Source: Gaiella sp.
GTDB lineage: Bacteria > Actinomycetota > Thermoleophilia > Gaiellales > Gaiellaceae
DNA: 64,000 nucleotides
Direction: 5' to 3'
Assembly (NCBI GenBank): GCA_027493885.1
Contig: JAOSJZ010000001.1
Location: 2,536,622 to 2,600,621, forward strand
Position 1 is the first letter of the stretch. Each line of letters begins with the position of its first letter. This document shows positions 43,144 to 50,558 of the stretch, piece after piece. The position numbers and the translations under genes are program-made. Under the pieces are notes generated by a model. The model was not told where the DNA came from, searched no databases, and saw only the letters and a program-made list of their open reading frames with translations.

Positions 43144-43192
43144 TTGACACGGCTCTCGCTAACTGATGAACATATCAGACCACTGACCAGTT
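43144..43192. promoter_or_regulatory. divergent promoter with operator-like elements
   Basis: On the + strand TTGACA (43144-43149) is a perfect -35 box. ATATCAGACCACT (43172-43184) starts 28 bp after it and CACTGACCAGTT (43181-43192) overlaps it. Both are 10-of-13 matches to ATGTCTGACCAGT at 18081. AACTG / CAGTT arms bracket the region. It lies between the - strand operon and the + strand SDR gene. Confidence 0.5.
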
Positions 43193-43198
43193 GGTGAG

Positions 43199-43984
43199 AT
43201 GACGCGGGACGAGCTGCACGAGGCGGAAGCAGGAGCACCGAGCGGCGGCGGGACGGGACGCCTGGAGGGGCGTGTCGCGATCGTCACCGGGGCTGCGTCG
43301 GCGCGCGGCCAGGGGGCGGCCCACGCGAGGCTGATGGTCCGCGAGGGCGCCTCGGTCGTCCTCACCGACGTCACCGACGAGGAGGGCGAGCGCACGGCGG
43401 CTCTGCTCGGCGAGCGGACGGCGTACCTCAACCACGACGTGACGAGCGAGGACGGCTGGGCCGAGGTCGTCGCCTGGACGCTCGAGCGTCACGGCCGGAT
43501 CGACGTGCTCGTGAACAACGCCGGGATCTGGCTGGCGCGGGCGATCGACGAGACGACGCTGGCCGACTACCGCCGGGTCGTCGACGTGAACCAGGTGGGT
43601 ACGTTCCTCGGCATGCGCGCCGTCGTGCCCTCGATGAAGGCGGCGGGCGGCGGGTCGATCGTGAACATCTCGTCGCTCGCCGGGCTGCGCGGCGCGCAGG
43701 TCTCCTCGGCGTACGCGGCGAGCAAGTGGGCGGTGCGGGGCATGAGCCGGCAGGCAGCCGCCGAGCTGGCGCCGTTCCGGATCCGCGTCAATGCGATCTT
43801 TCCCGGCTACGTCGACACCGGCATGATCGACGCCGGCCACGAGGAGATCGCGGCGCGGGTGCCGCTCGGCCACCGGCTCGCCTCGCCCGAGGAGGTGGCC
43901 GAGGCCGTCGCCTTCCTCGCCTCCGACGCCGCGGGCTACATCACCGGGGCGGAGCTCGTCGTCGACGGTGCGGTCACGGCATAG
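43199..43984 (+). CDS. short-chain dehydrogenase/reductase
   Basis: 261 residues. NAD(P) motif VTGAASARGQGAAHARLM, LVNNAGIW, Ser in IVNISSLAGL, Tyr/Lys in SAYAASKWAVRG. It diverges from the long - strand operon and is probably controlled by the same operator, so it belongs to the same pathway although transcribed alone. The start is chosen at ATG 43199, near the operator; a short leader is implied. Confidence 0.9.
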   Translation: MTRDELHEAEAGAPSGGGTGRLEGRVAIVTGAASARGQGAAHARLMVREGASVVLTDVTDEEGERTAALLGERTAYLNHDVTSEDGWAEVVAWTLERHGRIDVLVNNAGIWLARAIDETTLADYRRVVDVNQVGTFLGMRAVVPSMKAAGGGSIVNISSLAGLRGAQVSSAYAASKWAVRGMSRQAAAELAPFRIRVNAIFPGYVDTGMIDAGHEEIAARVPLGHRLASPEEVAEAVAFLASDAAGYITGAELVVDGAVTA

Positions 43985-44004
43985 CCGCGCGCTCGGCGGG
44001 GTGC

Positions 44005-44132
44005 TAGGGTCGAGAGCGTAGGGGAGTACCCCCTCGCGTTCCGTCGTCATTTCCGGCCCTCGGGCCCGGCGGGACGGCCCGGTCGGGTGGGAGAGACCTA
44101 CGGAGGACTAGACGACCTTCGGAGGTGTTCTC
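44005..44132 (+). ncRNA. yybP-ykoY-type Mn2+ riboswitch with its promoter
   Basis: A -10-like TAGGGT (44005-44010) precedes the aptamer. P1 is CGTAGG (44017-44022) pairing with CCTACG (44097-44102). The hallmark sequence GGGGAGTA follows the 5' strand (44021-44028) and GAGA precedes the 3' strand, as in the yybP-ykoY family, where the GGGGAGUA loop binds Mn2+. GC-rich internal arms (CCCTCGGGCCCGG, GGGACGGCCCGGTC) lie between. Downstream, ACCTTCGGAGGT (44115-44126) forms a small hairpin that sequesters the GGAGG ribosome-binding site of the GTG at 44133, so control is probably at translation. Family members are known before P-type Mn2+/Ca2+ ATPases and other Mn exporters. Confidence 0.8.
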
Positions 44133-44969
44133 GTGACGTCGGAAGCACCCGCCTCTCCCGCGACCACGACACCGGTCGCCGGCGCCGTCTTCGAGCGCAT
44201 CCTCGTCGGAATCGACGAGACACCCGAGAGCCTCGTCGCCGCCGCCCAGGCGGCGGTCCTGCGGGCGTCCCTCGGTCAGCTCGTGCTCGTCGCGATCGCC
44301 GAGCGACACCTCGCGGCGCATGCGGGGCTCGCGGCGACCGACGCCGCCGAGCTGATCGACGCGGGGACGTGGCAGGACCTCGTCCGCGCACGTGAGATCG
44401 TTGCGGCCGACGACGCGATTCTCCACACCGGTCGTCTCGTTAGGGTGCTCGTGCGGGAGCGCGAGCGCCGCGGGGCGACGCTCGTGGCGATCGGCGCGAG
44501 ACCCCGTCGCCACGGCGCTGCCCTCGCCCTCGGAGGGCACGACGTCGAGGCTCTGCGCCACATTCCCTGCTCCGTGCTGATCGCACGGCCCGGCTGGGGC
44601 CTGCGCCCGCCCGAGCGGATCGTGGTCGGCGTCGACGGCTTGCACGAGTCCCGGGCGGCCGAGTTGGTCGCGCGCCAGCTCGCGGAACGGCTCGGCTGCG
44701 AGCTGGTCCCCGTGATCGGGCTCGCGGACACGTTCGACCTCGCCCTCCTGCGCACCGAGTTGGACGATGCGTTGCTGGATCCCGGCCGGCTGGTGGACGC
44801 TGTCGCGGGCACTGCCACGAGAGCGAGCCTCGTCGTGCTCGGCGCCGGCGTGCTTGCTGCGCGCGGCAAGCATCATTCCCTCGTGGAGCAAATCGTGTTC
44901 GGCGTCAGCTGCTCGGTCCTCGCGTTGCGGGACGAGCCGGTCGCACACCGCGATCCCGCAAGCGGATGA
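44133..44969 (+). CDS. universal stress protein, two UspA domains
   Basis: 278 residues. Two UspA-like folds: residues 20-150 (FERILVGIDETPESLVAAA to PCSVLIAR) and 160-265 (RIVVGVDGLHESRAAELVA to SCSVLALR). The first repeat lacks an obvious G-x2-G-x9-G(S/T) ATP-binding signature, so nucleotide binding is uncertain. It starts at GTG 44133 behind a strong GGAGG site that the riboswitch may sequester, and its end overlaps the ATPase start. It may modulate the ATPase or respond to metal stress. Confidence 0.85.
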   Translation: MTSEAPASPATTTPVAGAVFERILVGIDETPESLVAAAQAAVLRASLGQLVLVAIAERHLAAHAGLAATDAAELIDAGTWQDLVRAREIVAADDAILHTGRLVRVLVRERERRGATLVAIGARPRRHGAALALGGHDVEALRHIPCSVLIARPGWGLRPPERIVVGVDGLHESRAAELVARQLAERLGCELVPVIGLADTFDLALLRTELDDALLDPGRLVDAVAGTATRASLVVLGAGVLAARGKHHSLVEQIVFGVSCSVLALRDEPVAHRDPASG

Positions 44970-47665
44970 CGCGCACGGCGGAAGCCCCCGCGCGCTCCCC
45001 GAGCGCGCCGGAGCCCTGGCACCGGCTCGCCGTGCCGGACGTGGCGGCGAGCCTCGGCACGACCGATTCGGGGCTGACCGCCGGCGCTGCGGCCGAGAGG
45101 CTTGTGCAGCACGGGCCGAACGAGCTCGAGGCCGCGCGCGCCACGCCGGCCTGGAGGCTCCTGCTCGACCAGTTCCAGAACGTCCTGATCCTCATCCTGC
45201 TCGTCGCGGTCGGGCTCTCTGTCGCGCTGGGTCACGTGACCGAGGCCGTCGTGATCACGGTGATCGTGCTGCTCGCGACCCTGCTCGGGTTCGTGCAGGA
45301 GGTCAGGGCGGAACGCGCCATCGAGGCGCTCCGGCAGATGGCAGCCCCGACGGCGAGCGTGATCCGCGACGGCGAGGAGGTGGATGTTCCGGCGCGGGAG
45401 CTCGTCCCGGGCGACCTGCTCCTGCTTCGGGCCGGCGACCGGATCGGAGCCGACGCGCGCGTCTCCCAGGCGGTCAACATGCAGGTGGAGGAGTCCGCCC
45501 TCACCGGCGAGTCGGTGCCGGTCGAGAAGGGAACCGGCCCGATCGCCGAGGAGGGGCTTCCACTCGGCGACCGCCTGAACATGATCTACGCGGGCACCGC
45601 GGTGACCTACGGCCGGGGGCGGGCGTTGGTCGTGGCGACGGGCATGGAGACCGAGCTCGGATCCATTGCCCGCATGCTCGACACGATCGAGCGAGCGAGG
45701 ACGCCGCTCCAGGTGAGCCTCGACCGGGTCGCTGCGATCCTTGCCCGCGCGGCTCTCGTGATCGTGCTGCTCGTGATCTCGCTCGGGCTCGTCCGGGGTC
45801 AGCCGTTCCTCGACATGCTGCTGTTCGGGGTCGCCCTCGCCGTCGCCGTCGTCCCCGAGGCGCTCCCGGCGGTGGTGACCATCTCCCTCACCCTGGCCGC
45901 GCAGGGCATGGCGCGCCGGAACGCGCTCGTACGCAGGCTGCCCGCGATCGAGACGCTCGGAAGCGTGTCCGTGATCTGCACGGACAAGACCGGCACGCTG
46001 ACGCGAGACGAGATGACGGCTCGCCGTGTGTTCGCCGCCGGGCTGAGCTACGAGATCTCCGGCGCCGGCTACGACCCCTACGGCGAGGTGTCGTGTGCGG
46101 GCGTCGCGGTCGAGCCGCCCGCGGTGCTGCTCGAGACGCTCCGCGCGGGCGCGCTGGCGTCCGACGCCTACCTCGTCCAGGGAGAGGCCGGGGAGTGGAT
46201 CGTCCGCGGCGATCCCACCGAGGGCGCGCTCGTTGTCGCGGCCGCCAAGGTCGGGCTTGCCCGCCACGACCTCGAACGCTCGCACCCGCGCGTCGCCGAG
46301 ATTCCCTTCACGTCGGAGAGCAAGCGCATGACCACCCTGCACGAGACCGCCAATGGGCACGTCGCGTTGGCCAAGGGCGCTCCGGAGATCGTGCTCGCCT
46401 CGTGCACGGGCTGGCTCGCGAACGCGGGAGCCGAGCCGCTCGACGACGCCACGCGCGACGGCATCCTGGAGACGGCGCGGCAGATGGCGGCCGACGCGCT
46501 TCGCGTCCTGGCGGTCGCCCGACGCGACGGCGCGACGCTCGACGACGCCGAGCGGGGCCTGACGTTCCTCGGCCTCGTCGGAATGATCGACCCGCCGCGT
46601 CCCGAGGCGAAGGAGGCGGTGGCCACGTGTGTCCGCGCCGGTATCAGCCCCGTCATGATCACTGGCGACCACCCGCTGACCGCGCGGGCGATCGCGCAGG
46701 AGCTGGGGCTCCTCACGGGCGGCCGCACCGTGACGGGCGCCGAGCTGGACGGCATGGACGACGCGTCGCTCGACGGCGCGATCGAGGAGATCCAGGTGTA
46801 TGCCCGCGTCTCGCCCGAGCACAAGCTCCGCGTGGTCACGGCACTGCAGCGCCAGGGGCACGTCGTGGCGATGACGGGGGACGGCGTCAACGACGCGCCG
46901 GCGCTGAAGAAAGCCGACATCGGCGTCGCGATGGGCATCGCCGGAACCGACGTCGCCAGGGAAGCCGCCGCGATGACGCTGACCGACGACAACTTCGCCT
47001 CGATCGTCGCCGCGGTCGAGGCCGGGCGCGGCGTCTTCGCGAACATCCGGAAGTACCTCATGTATCTGCTCGCCGCGAACCTGGGCGAGATCGGCCTCTT
47101 GCTCGGGGCGTCGCTGATCGGCAAGCCGCTGCCGCTGAGCGCCGTGCAGATCCTCTACGTGAACCTGGCGACGGACGGCCTTCCCGCGCTCGCGCTGTCC
47201 GTCGACCCGCACGACCCGGACCTGATGCGCCGACCGCCGAGAGGCCGCGGCGCGGGGCTCTTCACGCGGGCCGTGACCGCGCTGATCGTGGTGGGCGGCA
47301 TCTGGTCGGCCGCGGTCACGCTCGGGCTGTTCACGTGGGCGCTGTCGAGCGGGCGGGAGCTCGAGACGGCGATGACGATGACCTTCGCGACCCTCGTCAC
47401 GATCGAGCTCTGCAAGGCCTTCAGCTACCGCTCCGTCGAGCGCCCGATCGTCGACCGTCCGTTCGCGAACCGCTGGCTCGACCTGGCTGTCGTGTGGGAG
47501 CTCCTCCTCATGGTGCTCGTGATCAACGTGGCCCCTCTCCAGGACGCGTTCGGCACGCGCGCGCTCTCCGCCGACGAGTGGCTCGTGGTCGTCGGCTGCG
47601 CGATCACGATCGTCCCCGTGCTCGAGCTCGCGAAGCACCTGCTCGAGCGCGCGCGGCGACGTTGA
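44966..47665 (+). CDS. P-type cation-transporting ATPase (Ca2+/Mn2+-like, type II)
   Basis: 899 residues. N-terminal cation-ATPase domain (LGTTDSGLTAGAAAERLVQHG), actuator TGES in SALTGESVPVEKG, M4 ion-binding VVPEALPAVV, phosphorylation site DKTGTLTRDE, MITGDHPLTARAI and TGDGVNDAPALKKADIG. The PEAL in M4 is the pattern of Ca2+/Mn2+ pumps (SERCA/PMR1-like, including YoaB of lactococci) rather than of heavy-metal P1B pumps. Ten helices, plasma membrane. Together with the riboswitch this argues for Mn2+ (or Ca2+) efflux. It is followed by a hairpin overlapping its stop codon. Confidence 0.92.
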   Translation: MTRTAEAPARSPSAPEPWHRLAVPDVAASLGTTDSGLTAGAAAERLVQHGPNELEAARATPAWRLLLDQFQNVLILILLVAVGLSVALGHVTEAVVITVIVLLATLLGFVQEVRAERAIEALRQMAAPTASVIRDGEEVDVPARELVPGDLLLLRAGDRIGADARVSQAVNMQVEESALTGESVPVEKGTGPIAEEGLPLGDRLNMIYAGTAVTYGRGRALVVATGMETELGSIARMLDTIERARTPLQVSLDRVAAILARAALVIVLLVISLGLVRGQPFLDMLLFGVALAVAVVPEALPAVVTISLTLAAQGMARRNALVRRLPAIETLGSVSVICTDKTGTLTRDEMTARRVFAAGLSYEISGAGYDPYGEVSCAGVAVEPPAVLLETLRAGALASDAYLVQGEAGEWIVRGDPTEGALVVAAAKVGLARHDLERSHPRVAEIPFTSESKRMTTLHETANGHVALAKGAPEIVLASCTGWLANAGAEPLDDATRDGILETARQMAADALRVLAVARRDGATLDDAERGLTFLGLVGMIDPPRPEAKEAVATCVRAGISPVMITGDHPLTARAIAQELGLLTGGRTVTGAELDGMDDASLDGAIEEIQVYARVSPEHKLRVVTALQRQGHVVAMTGDGVNDAPALKKADIGVAMGIAGTDVAREAAAMTLTDDNFASIVAAVEAGRGVFANIRKYLMYLLAANLGEIGLLLGASLIGKPLPLSAVQILYVNLATDGLPALALSVDPHDPDLMRRPPRGRGAGLFTRAVTALIVVGGIWSAAVTLGLFTWALSSGRELETAMTMTFATLVTIELCKAFSYRSVERPIVDRPFANRWLDLAVVWELLLMVLVINVAPLQDAFGTRALSADEWLVVVGCAITIVPVLELAKHLLERARRR

Positions 47666-47681
47666 CGCGGAGACCGCGTCA
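47663..47681. terminator. bidirectional hairpin terminator
   Basis: TGACGCGG / CCGCGTCA, 8-bp arms with loop AGA, between the convergent P-type ATPase and ferredoxin genes. Both stop codons lie inside its arms. Confidence 0.6.
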
Positions 47682-47783
47682 GTCGCCGCGGATGAGAGGC
47701 AGGCTCTCGAGGAGCTCGGGTGCGGCGGCGATGCAGGAGCCGAACCCGCTACACAGGGAGCGGTCGATCTCGATCCGGTACAC
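47679..47783 (-). CDS. truncated ferredoxin-like protein
   Basis: 34 residues from GTG 47783, preceded by a GAGGAGG site. YRIEIDRSLCSGFGSCIAAAPE is the N-terminal cluster-binding part of small [3Fe-4S]/[4Fe-4S] ferredoxins of the P450-partner type (about 64 residues), with the first two cysteines. The third and fourth cysteine-containing segment (CP-x-A) is missing; the frame ends at the terminator hairpin after ESLPLIRGD. Either a deletion has removed the second half, or the remaining half is a remnant. It overlaps the ferric-reductase-like gene by 35 bp. Confidence 0.6.
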   Translation of the reverse strand: MYRIEIDRSLCSGFGSCIAAAPELLESLPLIRGD

Positions 47784-48327
47784 GTCGGTGACCTCCTCGG
47801 GTCGGTGGGACGAGGATGCGCCAGGCGGTCGCGCCGAGCACCGCTCCCGTCGCGGCGCCGTAGAGCGCGAGCGCCCAGGTGGTTCCCGAGTCGGTGCCGG
47901 CCGCGAGGCCGTGGGCGGTAGCGAGCGCGAACACGGCGTACGTGAGCCAGTGGAGGCGCCGCCAGTTTCGCGCGCCGATCCGCTTGCGCAGCGGGAACGA
48001 GACGTAGACGAGGAGCATGCCCTCGGCGGCGAGCGTTCCGAGCGCTGTCGCGAGCGGCCGGTAGGGGGCGAGGCCCGGGAGGAGGAGCGCGAGCGGCGAG
48101 ATCTCGACGGCGCTGTCGAGGACGAGCGCCGCGCCGTGGATCGCCACCGAGCCGAGCCCGAGGAGCGCGACGAAGCGGTGGAGGTCGGTGACGGCCGCCG
48201 GCCGCAGCAGGCGGTCGAACGGCCGCGACTTGAGGACGAGGCCGGCAAGGACCGAGGCGGTGAGAAGCGCATATGCCAGCAGCCCGCTCGCCCGGGCGAG
48301 GTACCAGAACGACGGATCGGACTTCAC
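47749..48327 (-). CDS. ferric-reductase-like transmembrane protein
   Basis: 192 residues with about five to six membrane helices. Conserved His on helices face each other (DLHRFVALLGLGSVAIHG and RRLHWLTYAVFALATAHGL), the pattern for two b-type hemes in the ferric reductase / MsrQ / YedZ family. Such proteins pass electrons across the membrane. The ATG overlaps the ApbE stop (ATGA), so the two are co-expressed; ApbE would flavinylate a partner. The C-terminus (TRGGHRRVPDRDRPLPV) overlaps the ferredoxin gene and may not be conserved. Confidence 0.85.
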   Translation of the reverse strand: MKSDPSFWYLARASGLLAYALLTASVLAGLVLKSRPFDRLLRPAAVTDLHRFVALLGLGSVAIHGAALVLDSAVEISPLALLLPGLAPYRPLATALGTLAAEGMLLVYVSFPLRKRIGARNWRRLHWLTYAVFALATAHGLAAGTDSGTTWALALYGAATGAVLGATAWRILVPPTRGGHRRVPDRDRPLPV

Positions 48328-49178
48328 GAGAGGCCTCCTGCGAGATGCGTCTCGCCGTTCGTGCCGACGATGACCGCGGGGATCGCCTCCGCGTCCGCCT
48401 CGGCGGCGGCCCGCTCGGCGGTGCCCGCCAGGAAAAGCGACGTCGCCAGCACCTCCGCCTCGGCGGCCGTACCGGCGGCCGCGGTGACGGTGAGCACGTC
48501 GCCGGTCGCGGCCTCGCCGGTCGCGGGGTCGATCAGGTGGTGGTGCTCACGCCCGTTCCGCTCCCACCGGCGGCGGTCGCGCCCGCTCGAGGCGAGGCCT
48601 CCGCGCTCGAGCGCGAGCGTGAGCGTGCCGGCGGGGGTCTCGACGCCGACCGGCCAACCGGCGCCCGCCGCGGCGAGGTCGCCGCCGGCGTTGACGAGCG
48701 CGGGCCCCCAGCCGGAGAGCGACGCCAGCACGCGATCGGCCGCCCAGCCCTTCGCGATCCCGCCGAGGTCGAGCCGGACGCCAAGCTCGAGCGCGATCCG
48801 GCCGGCCTCGCGGTCGACCTCCACGCCGCCGCCGCAGCGCACACCCTGCGACTCCGCGACGGCCGCGTCGACCCGGAGGAGCTCGAACGAGCGATCGTAG
48901 CCCGCCCGGACGAGGGCATCGTGGACGGTCGGGTCGAAGCGGCCGCCGCTCCGCTCCCGCGCCGCGAGCGCGAGCTCCACGAGCTCGAGCAGCTCAGGCC
49001 CGACCTCGAGCGCGCCAGCGGCGTTCAGCCGCGAGAGCTCCGACTCGGGAAGGAAGCGAGAGAGGAGTGCCTCGAGCCGCCGGAGCTCGTGCTCCGCCTC
49101 GACGAGCGGGCCGTCGCTCTCCGCGTCGAGCAGCAGCTCCATCTCGGTTCCCATCGCATGGAACGCGTGGCGGAGCAT
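48324..49178 (-). CDS. FAD:protein FMN transferase (ApbE family)
   Basis: 284 residues. HAMGTEMELLLDAE at the start, GRFDPTVHDALVRAGYDRSFE, LDLGGIAKGWAADRVLA (FAD-binding), LVNAGGDLAA and HHHLIDPATGEAA are the standard ApbE motifs; a late Asp/Thr metal site follows. ApbE proteins transfer FMN to a Thr of a partner protein, usually in extracytoplasmic electron transfer or Na+ pumps. No signal peptide or lipobox is visible in the chosen frame, so the protein is either cytoplasmic or starts upstream. Confidence 0.88.
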   Translation of the reverse strand: MLRHAFHAMGTEMELLLDAESDGPLVEAEHELRRLEALLSRFLPESELSRLNAAGALEVGPELLELVELALAARERSGGRFDPTVHDALVRAGYDRSFELLRVDAAVAESQGVRCGGGVEVDREAGRIALELGVRLDLGGIAKGWAADRVLASLSGWGPALVNAGGDLAAAGAGWPVGVETPAGTLTLALERGGLASSGRDRRRWERNGREHHHLIDPATGEAATGDVLTVTAAAGTAAEAEVLATSLFLAGTAERAAAEADAEAIPAVIVGTNGETHLAGGLS

Positions 49179-49197
49179 CAGGACGTCCTCGTCGTCG

Positions 49198-49431
49198 TCA
49201 GCGGGGGAGCGTGACGACCCGAACGGTGGGCGAGGCCTGCCGCTGCGCCGCCGCGAGCTCCGCGAGCAGCGCCGCGTCCTCGCCCAGCCTGCGCTCGAGC
49301 GAGGCGAGCGCCGGCGGCTGCGGGTCGGGCGCAGCGGCTTGCCACGGCTGCGCGGCGATGCCGAGCCAGGCGAGGAAGAGCGCGAGGAGCGAGCCGGCGA
49401 GAGCGTAGAGACGTGCGACGTGGCTAGTCAT
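49198..49431 (-). CDS. small single-span membrane protein, unknown function
   Basis: 77 residues from ATG 49431, overlapping the preceding stop by 8 bp. An N-terminal hydrophobic helix (YALAGSLLALFLAWLGIA, about 8-25) is followed by a Trp- and Pro-rich segment and an Ala/Leu-rich helix (LERRLGEDAALLAELAAAQRQ). Only the operon position supports its reality. It could anchor or scaffold the His/Asp-rich protein. Confidence 0.6.
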   Translation of the reverse strand: MTSHVARLYALAGSLLALFLAWLGIAAQPWQAAAPDPQPPALASLERRLGEDAALLAELAAAQRQASPTVRVVTLPR

Positions 49432-49753
49432 CGCGCTCGCCGTCCTCGTGGTAGTCGTCGTCTTCGTGGTCGTCTTCGTGGTCGTCCTCGTGCTCGGCAT
49501 CCGTCTGCGTCGCCGCCCGCTGGTACACGGTCTGGGTTTCCGAAGCGGGCGCGCGCCGGAGGTCGGCGAGCTGCTGCCGCAACGATCTCTCGGCCCTGTC
49601 GAGCTCGGCGAGTCGAAACGCGATCGCGGGCTGCTCACCCGTCGACGCCCCTGCGGGCTGGCCCACGTCGACGGCCCGGCCGAGCGCGAGCAGCCCGGCG
49701 ACCGCGGCCGCGGCGAGGAGGACGACGAGCGGGAAGAGGTGCTTGCGGGGCAT
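49424..49753 (-). CDS. membrane-anchored protein with an Asp/Glu/His-rich C-terminal tail
   Basis: 109 residues. A signal-anchor (KHLFPLVVLLAAAAVAGLLAL, about 4-24) is followed by an outside domain with a coiled-coil-like stretch (LAELDRAERSLRQQLADLRR) and ends in about 25 residues of almost only Asp, Glu and His (EHEDDHEDDHEDDDYHED). Such tails bind divalent metal ions. The start ATG 49753 lies after an AAAGGAC site. It is the first gene of the operon with ApbE, the b-heme protein and the ferredoxin remnant, and is divergent from a two-component system. A metal-capture or electron-transfer function outside the cell is inferred. Confidence 0.7.
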   Translation of the reverse strand: MPRKHLFPLVVLLAAAAVAGLLALGRAVDVGQPAGASTGEQPAIAFRLAELDRAERSLRQQLADLRRAPASETQTVYQRAATQTDAEHEDDHEDDHEDDDYHEDGERDD

Positions 49754-49819
49754 CGGAGTCTGTCCTTTCGGTTCGATGCCCCGACGGTACGAGCGCCCGC
49801 TCCAGGGCCGCCCCGGCGC

Positions 49820-49848
49820 GAGGTAAGTCATCTCCAGGCGGAGGTAAG
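49820..49848. promoter_or_regulatory. direct-repeat binding site for the OmpR-type regulator
   Basis: GAGGTAAG at 49820-49827 and again at 49841-49848, spaced exactly 21 bp apart (two helical turns), as in PhoB/OmpR-class targets. It lies between the divergent His/Asp-rich protein operon and the response regulator. Confidence 0.5.
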
Positions 49849-49901
49849 GATTCGGGTTTTCACCGAAGCCGTGTGCCCCCGCGTGAGCGACCATTCGAGG
49901 C

Positions 49902-50558
49902 GTGAACATCTTGCTCGTCGAGGACGAGGATGCGATCGCCGCACCGCTCGCCGAGGGCCTCAGGCGCGAGGGCTTCGCCGTCGAGCGCGTGGCCACGGGC
50001 AGCGCTGCGCTCGCTGCGCGGCTGCCCGACCTCGTCCTGCTCGACCTGCGCCTCCCGGACATGGACGGTACGGAGGTCTGCCAGCGTCTCCGCGCACGCT
50101 CCGACGTGCCGATCATCGTCGTCACGGCGAAGGGGGAGGAGGTCGACCGCGTGGTCGGTCTCGAGCTCGGAGCCGACGACTACGTCGTCAAGCCGTTCGG
50201 GTTTCGCGAGCTGCTCGCGCGGATCCGGGCAGTCCTCCGGCGCACGCAACGAGGGACGCCGGACGCACGGCTCGTCGCCGGCTCGCTCGAGATCGACCTG
50301 CGTGCGCGACGCGTGGCCCTCGCCGGGAGCGAGGTCGAGCTGACACCGAAGGAGTTCGACCTCCTTGCCCTGCTCGCCTCCGACCCCGGAGCCGTGGTCG
50401 GCCGGGAGCACATCCTGCGCGAGGTGTGGAAGACGGACTGGTTCGGGCCGACGAAGACCGTCGACGTCCACGTCGCCTCGCTGCGCAAGAAGCTCGGCGA
50501 CCCGCGCTGGATCGAGACGGTCCGCGGTGTCGGCCTCCGGCTCGCGCCGCAGTCGTGA
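49902..50558 (+). CDS. OmpR/PhoB-family response regulator
   Basis: 218 residues from GTG 49902. Receiver domain with acidic pocket ILLVEDEDA, phosphorylated Asp in LVLLDLRLPDMDG, Thr in IVVTAKG and Lys in DYVVKPFGF. The C-terminal winged helix is about 125-215 (VELTPKEFDLLALLASDPG, KTVDVHVASLRKKLG). It overlaps the histidine kinase gene by 4 bp. Divergent position suggests control of the ApbE/ferric-reductase-like operon and itself. Confidence 0.92.
   Translation: MNILLVEDEDAIAAPLAEGLRREGFAVERVATGSAALAARLPDLVLLDLRLPDMDGTEVCQRLRARSDVPIIVVTAKGEEVDRVVGLELGADDYVVKPFGFRELLARIRAVLRRTQRGTPDARLVAGSLEIDLRARRVALAGSEVELTPKEFDLLALLASDPGAVVGREHILREVWKTDWFGPTKTVDVHVASLRKKLGDPRWIETVRGVGLRLAPQS

Noticed and set aside
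44767-48900. A 1377-codon open frame on the + strand and a 921-codon frame on the - strand over the P-type ATPase
   Set aside because: They are shadows of the high-GC coding strand: rich in Arg, Pro, Ala and Gly without domain motifs, while the ATPase frame has every P-type motif.
49445-49500. Tandem GTC/GTG-rich repeats suggesting a microsatellite or CRISPR-like array
   Set aside because: They encode the Asp/Glu/His-rich tail of the 109-residue membrane protein; units are too short and no spacers exist.
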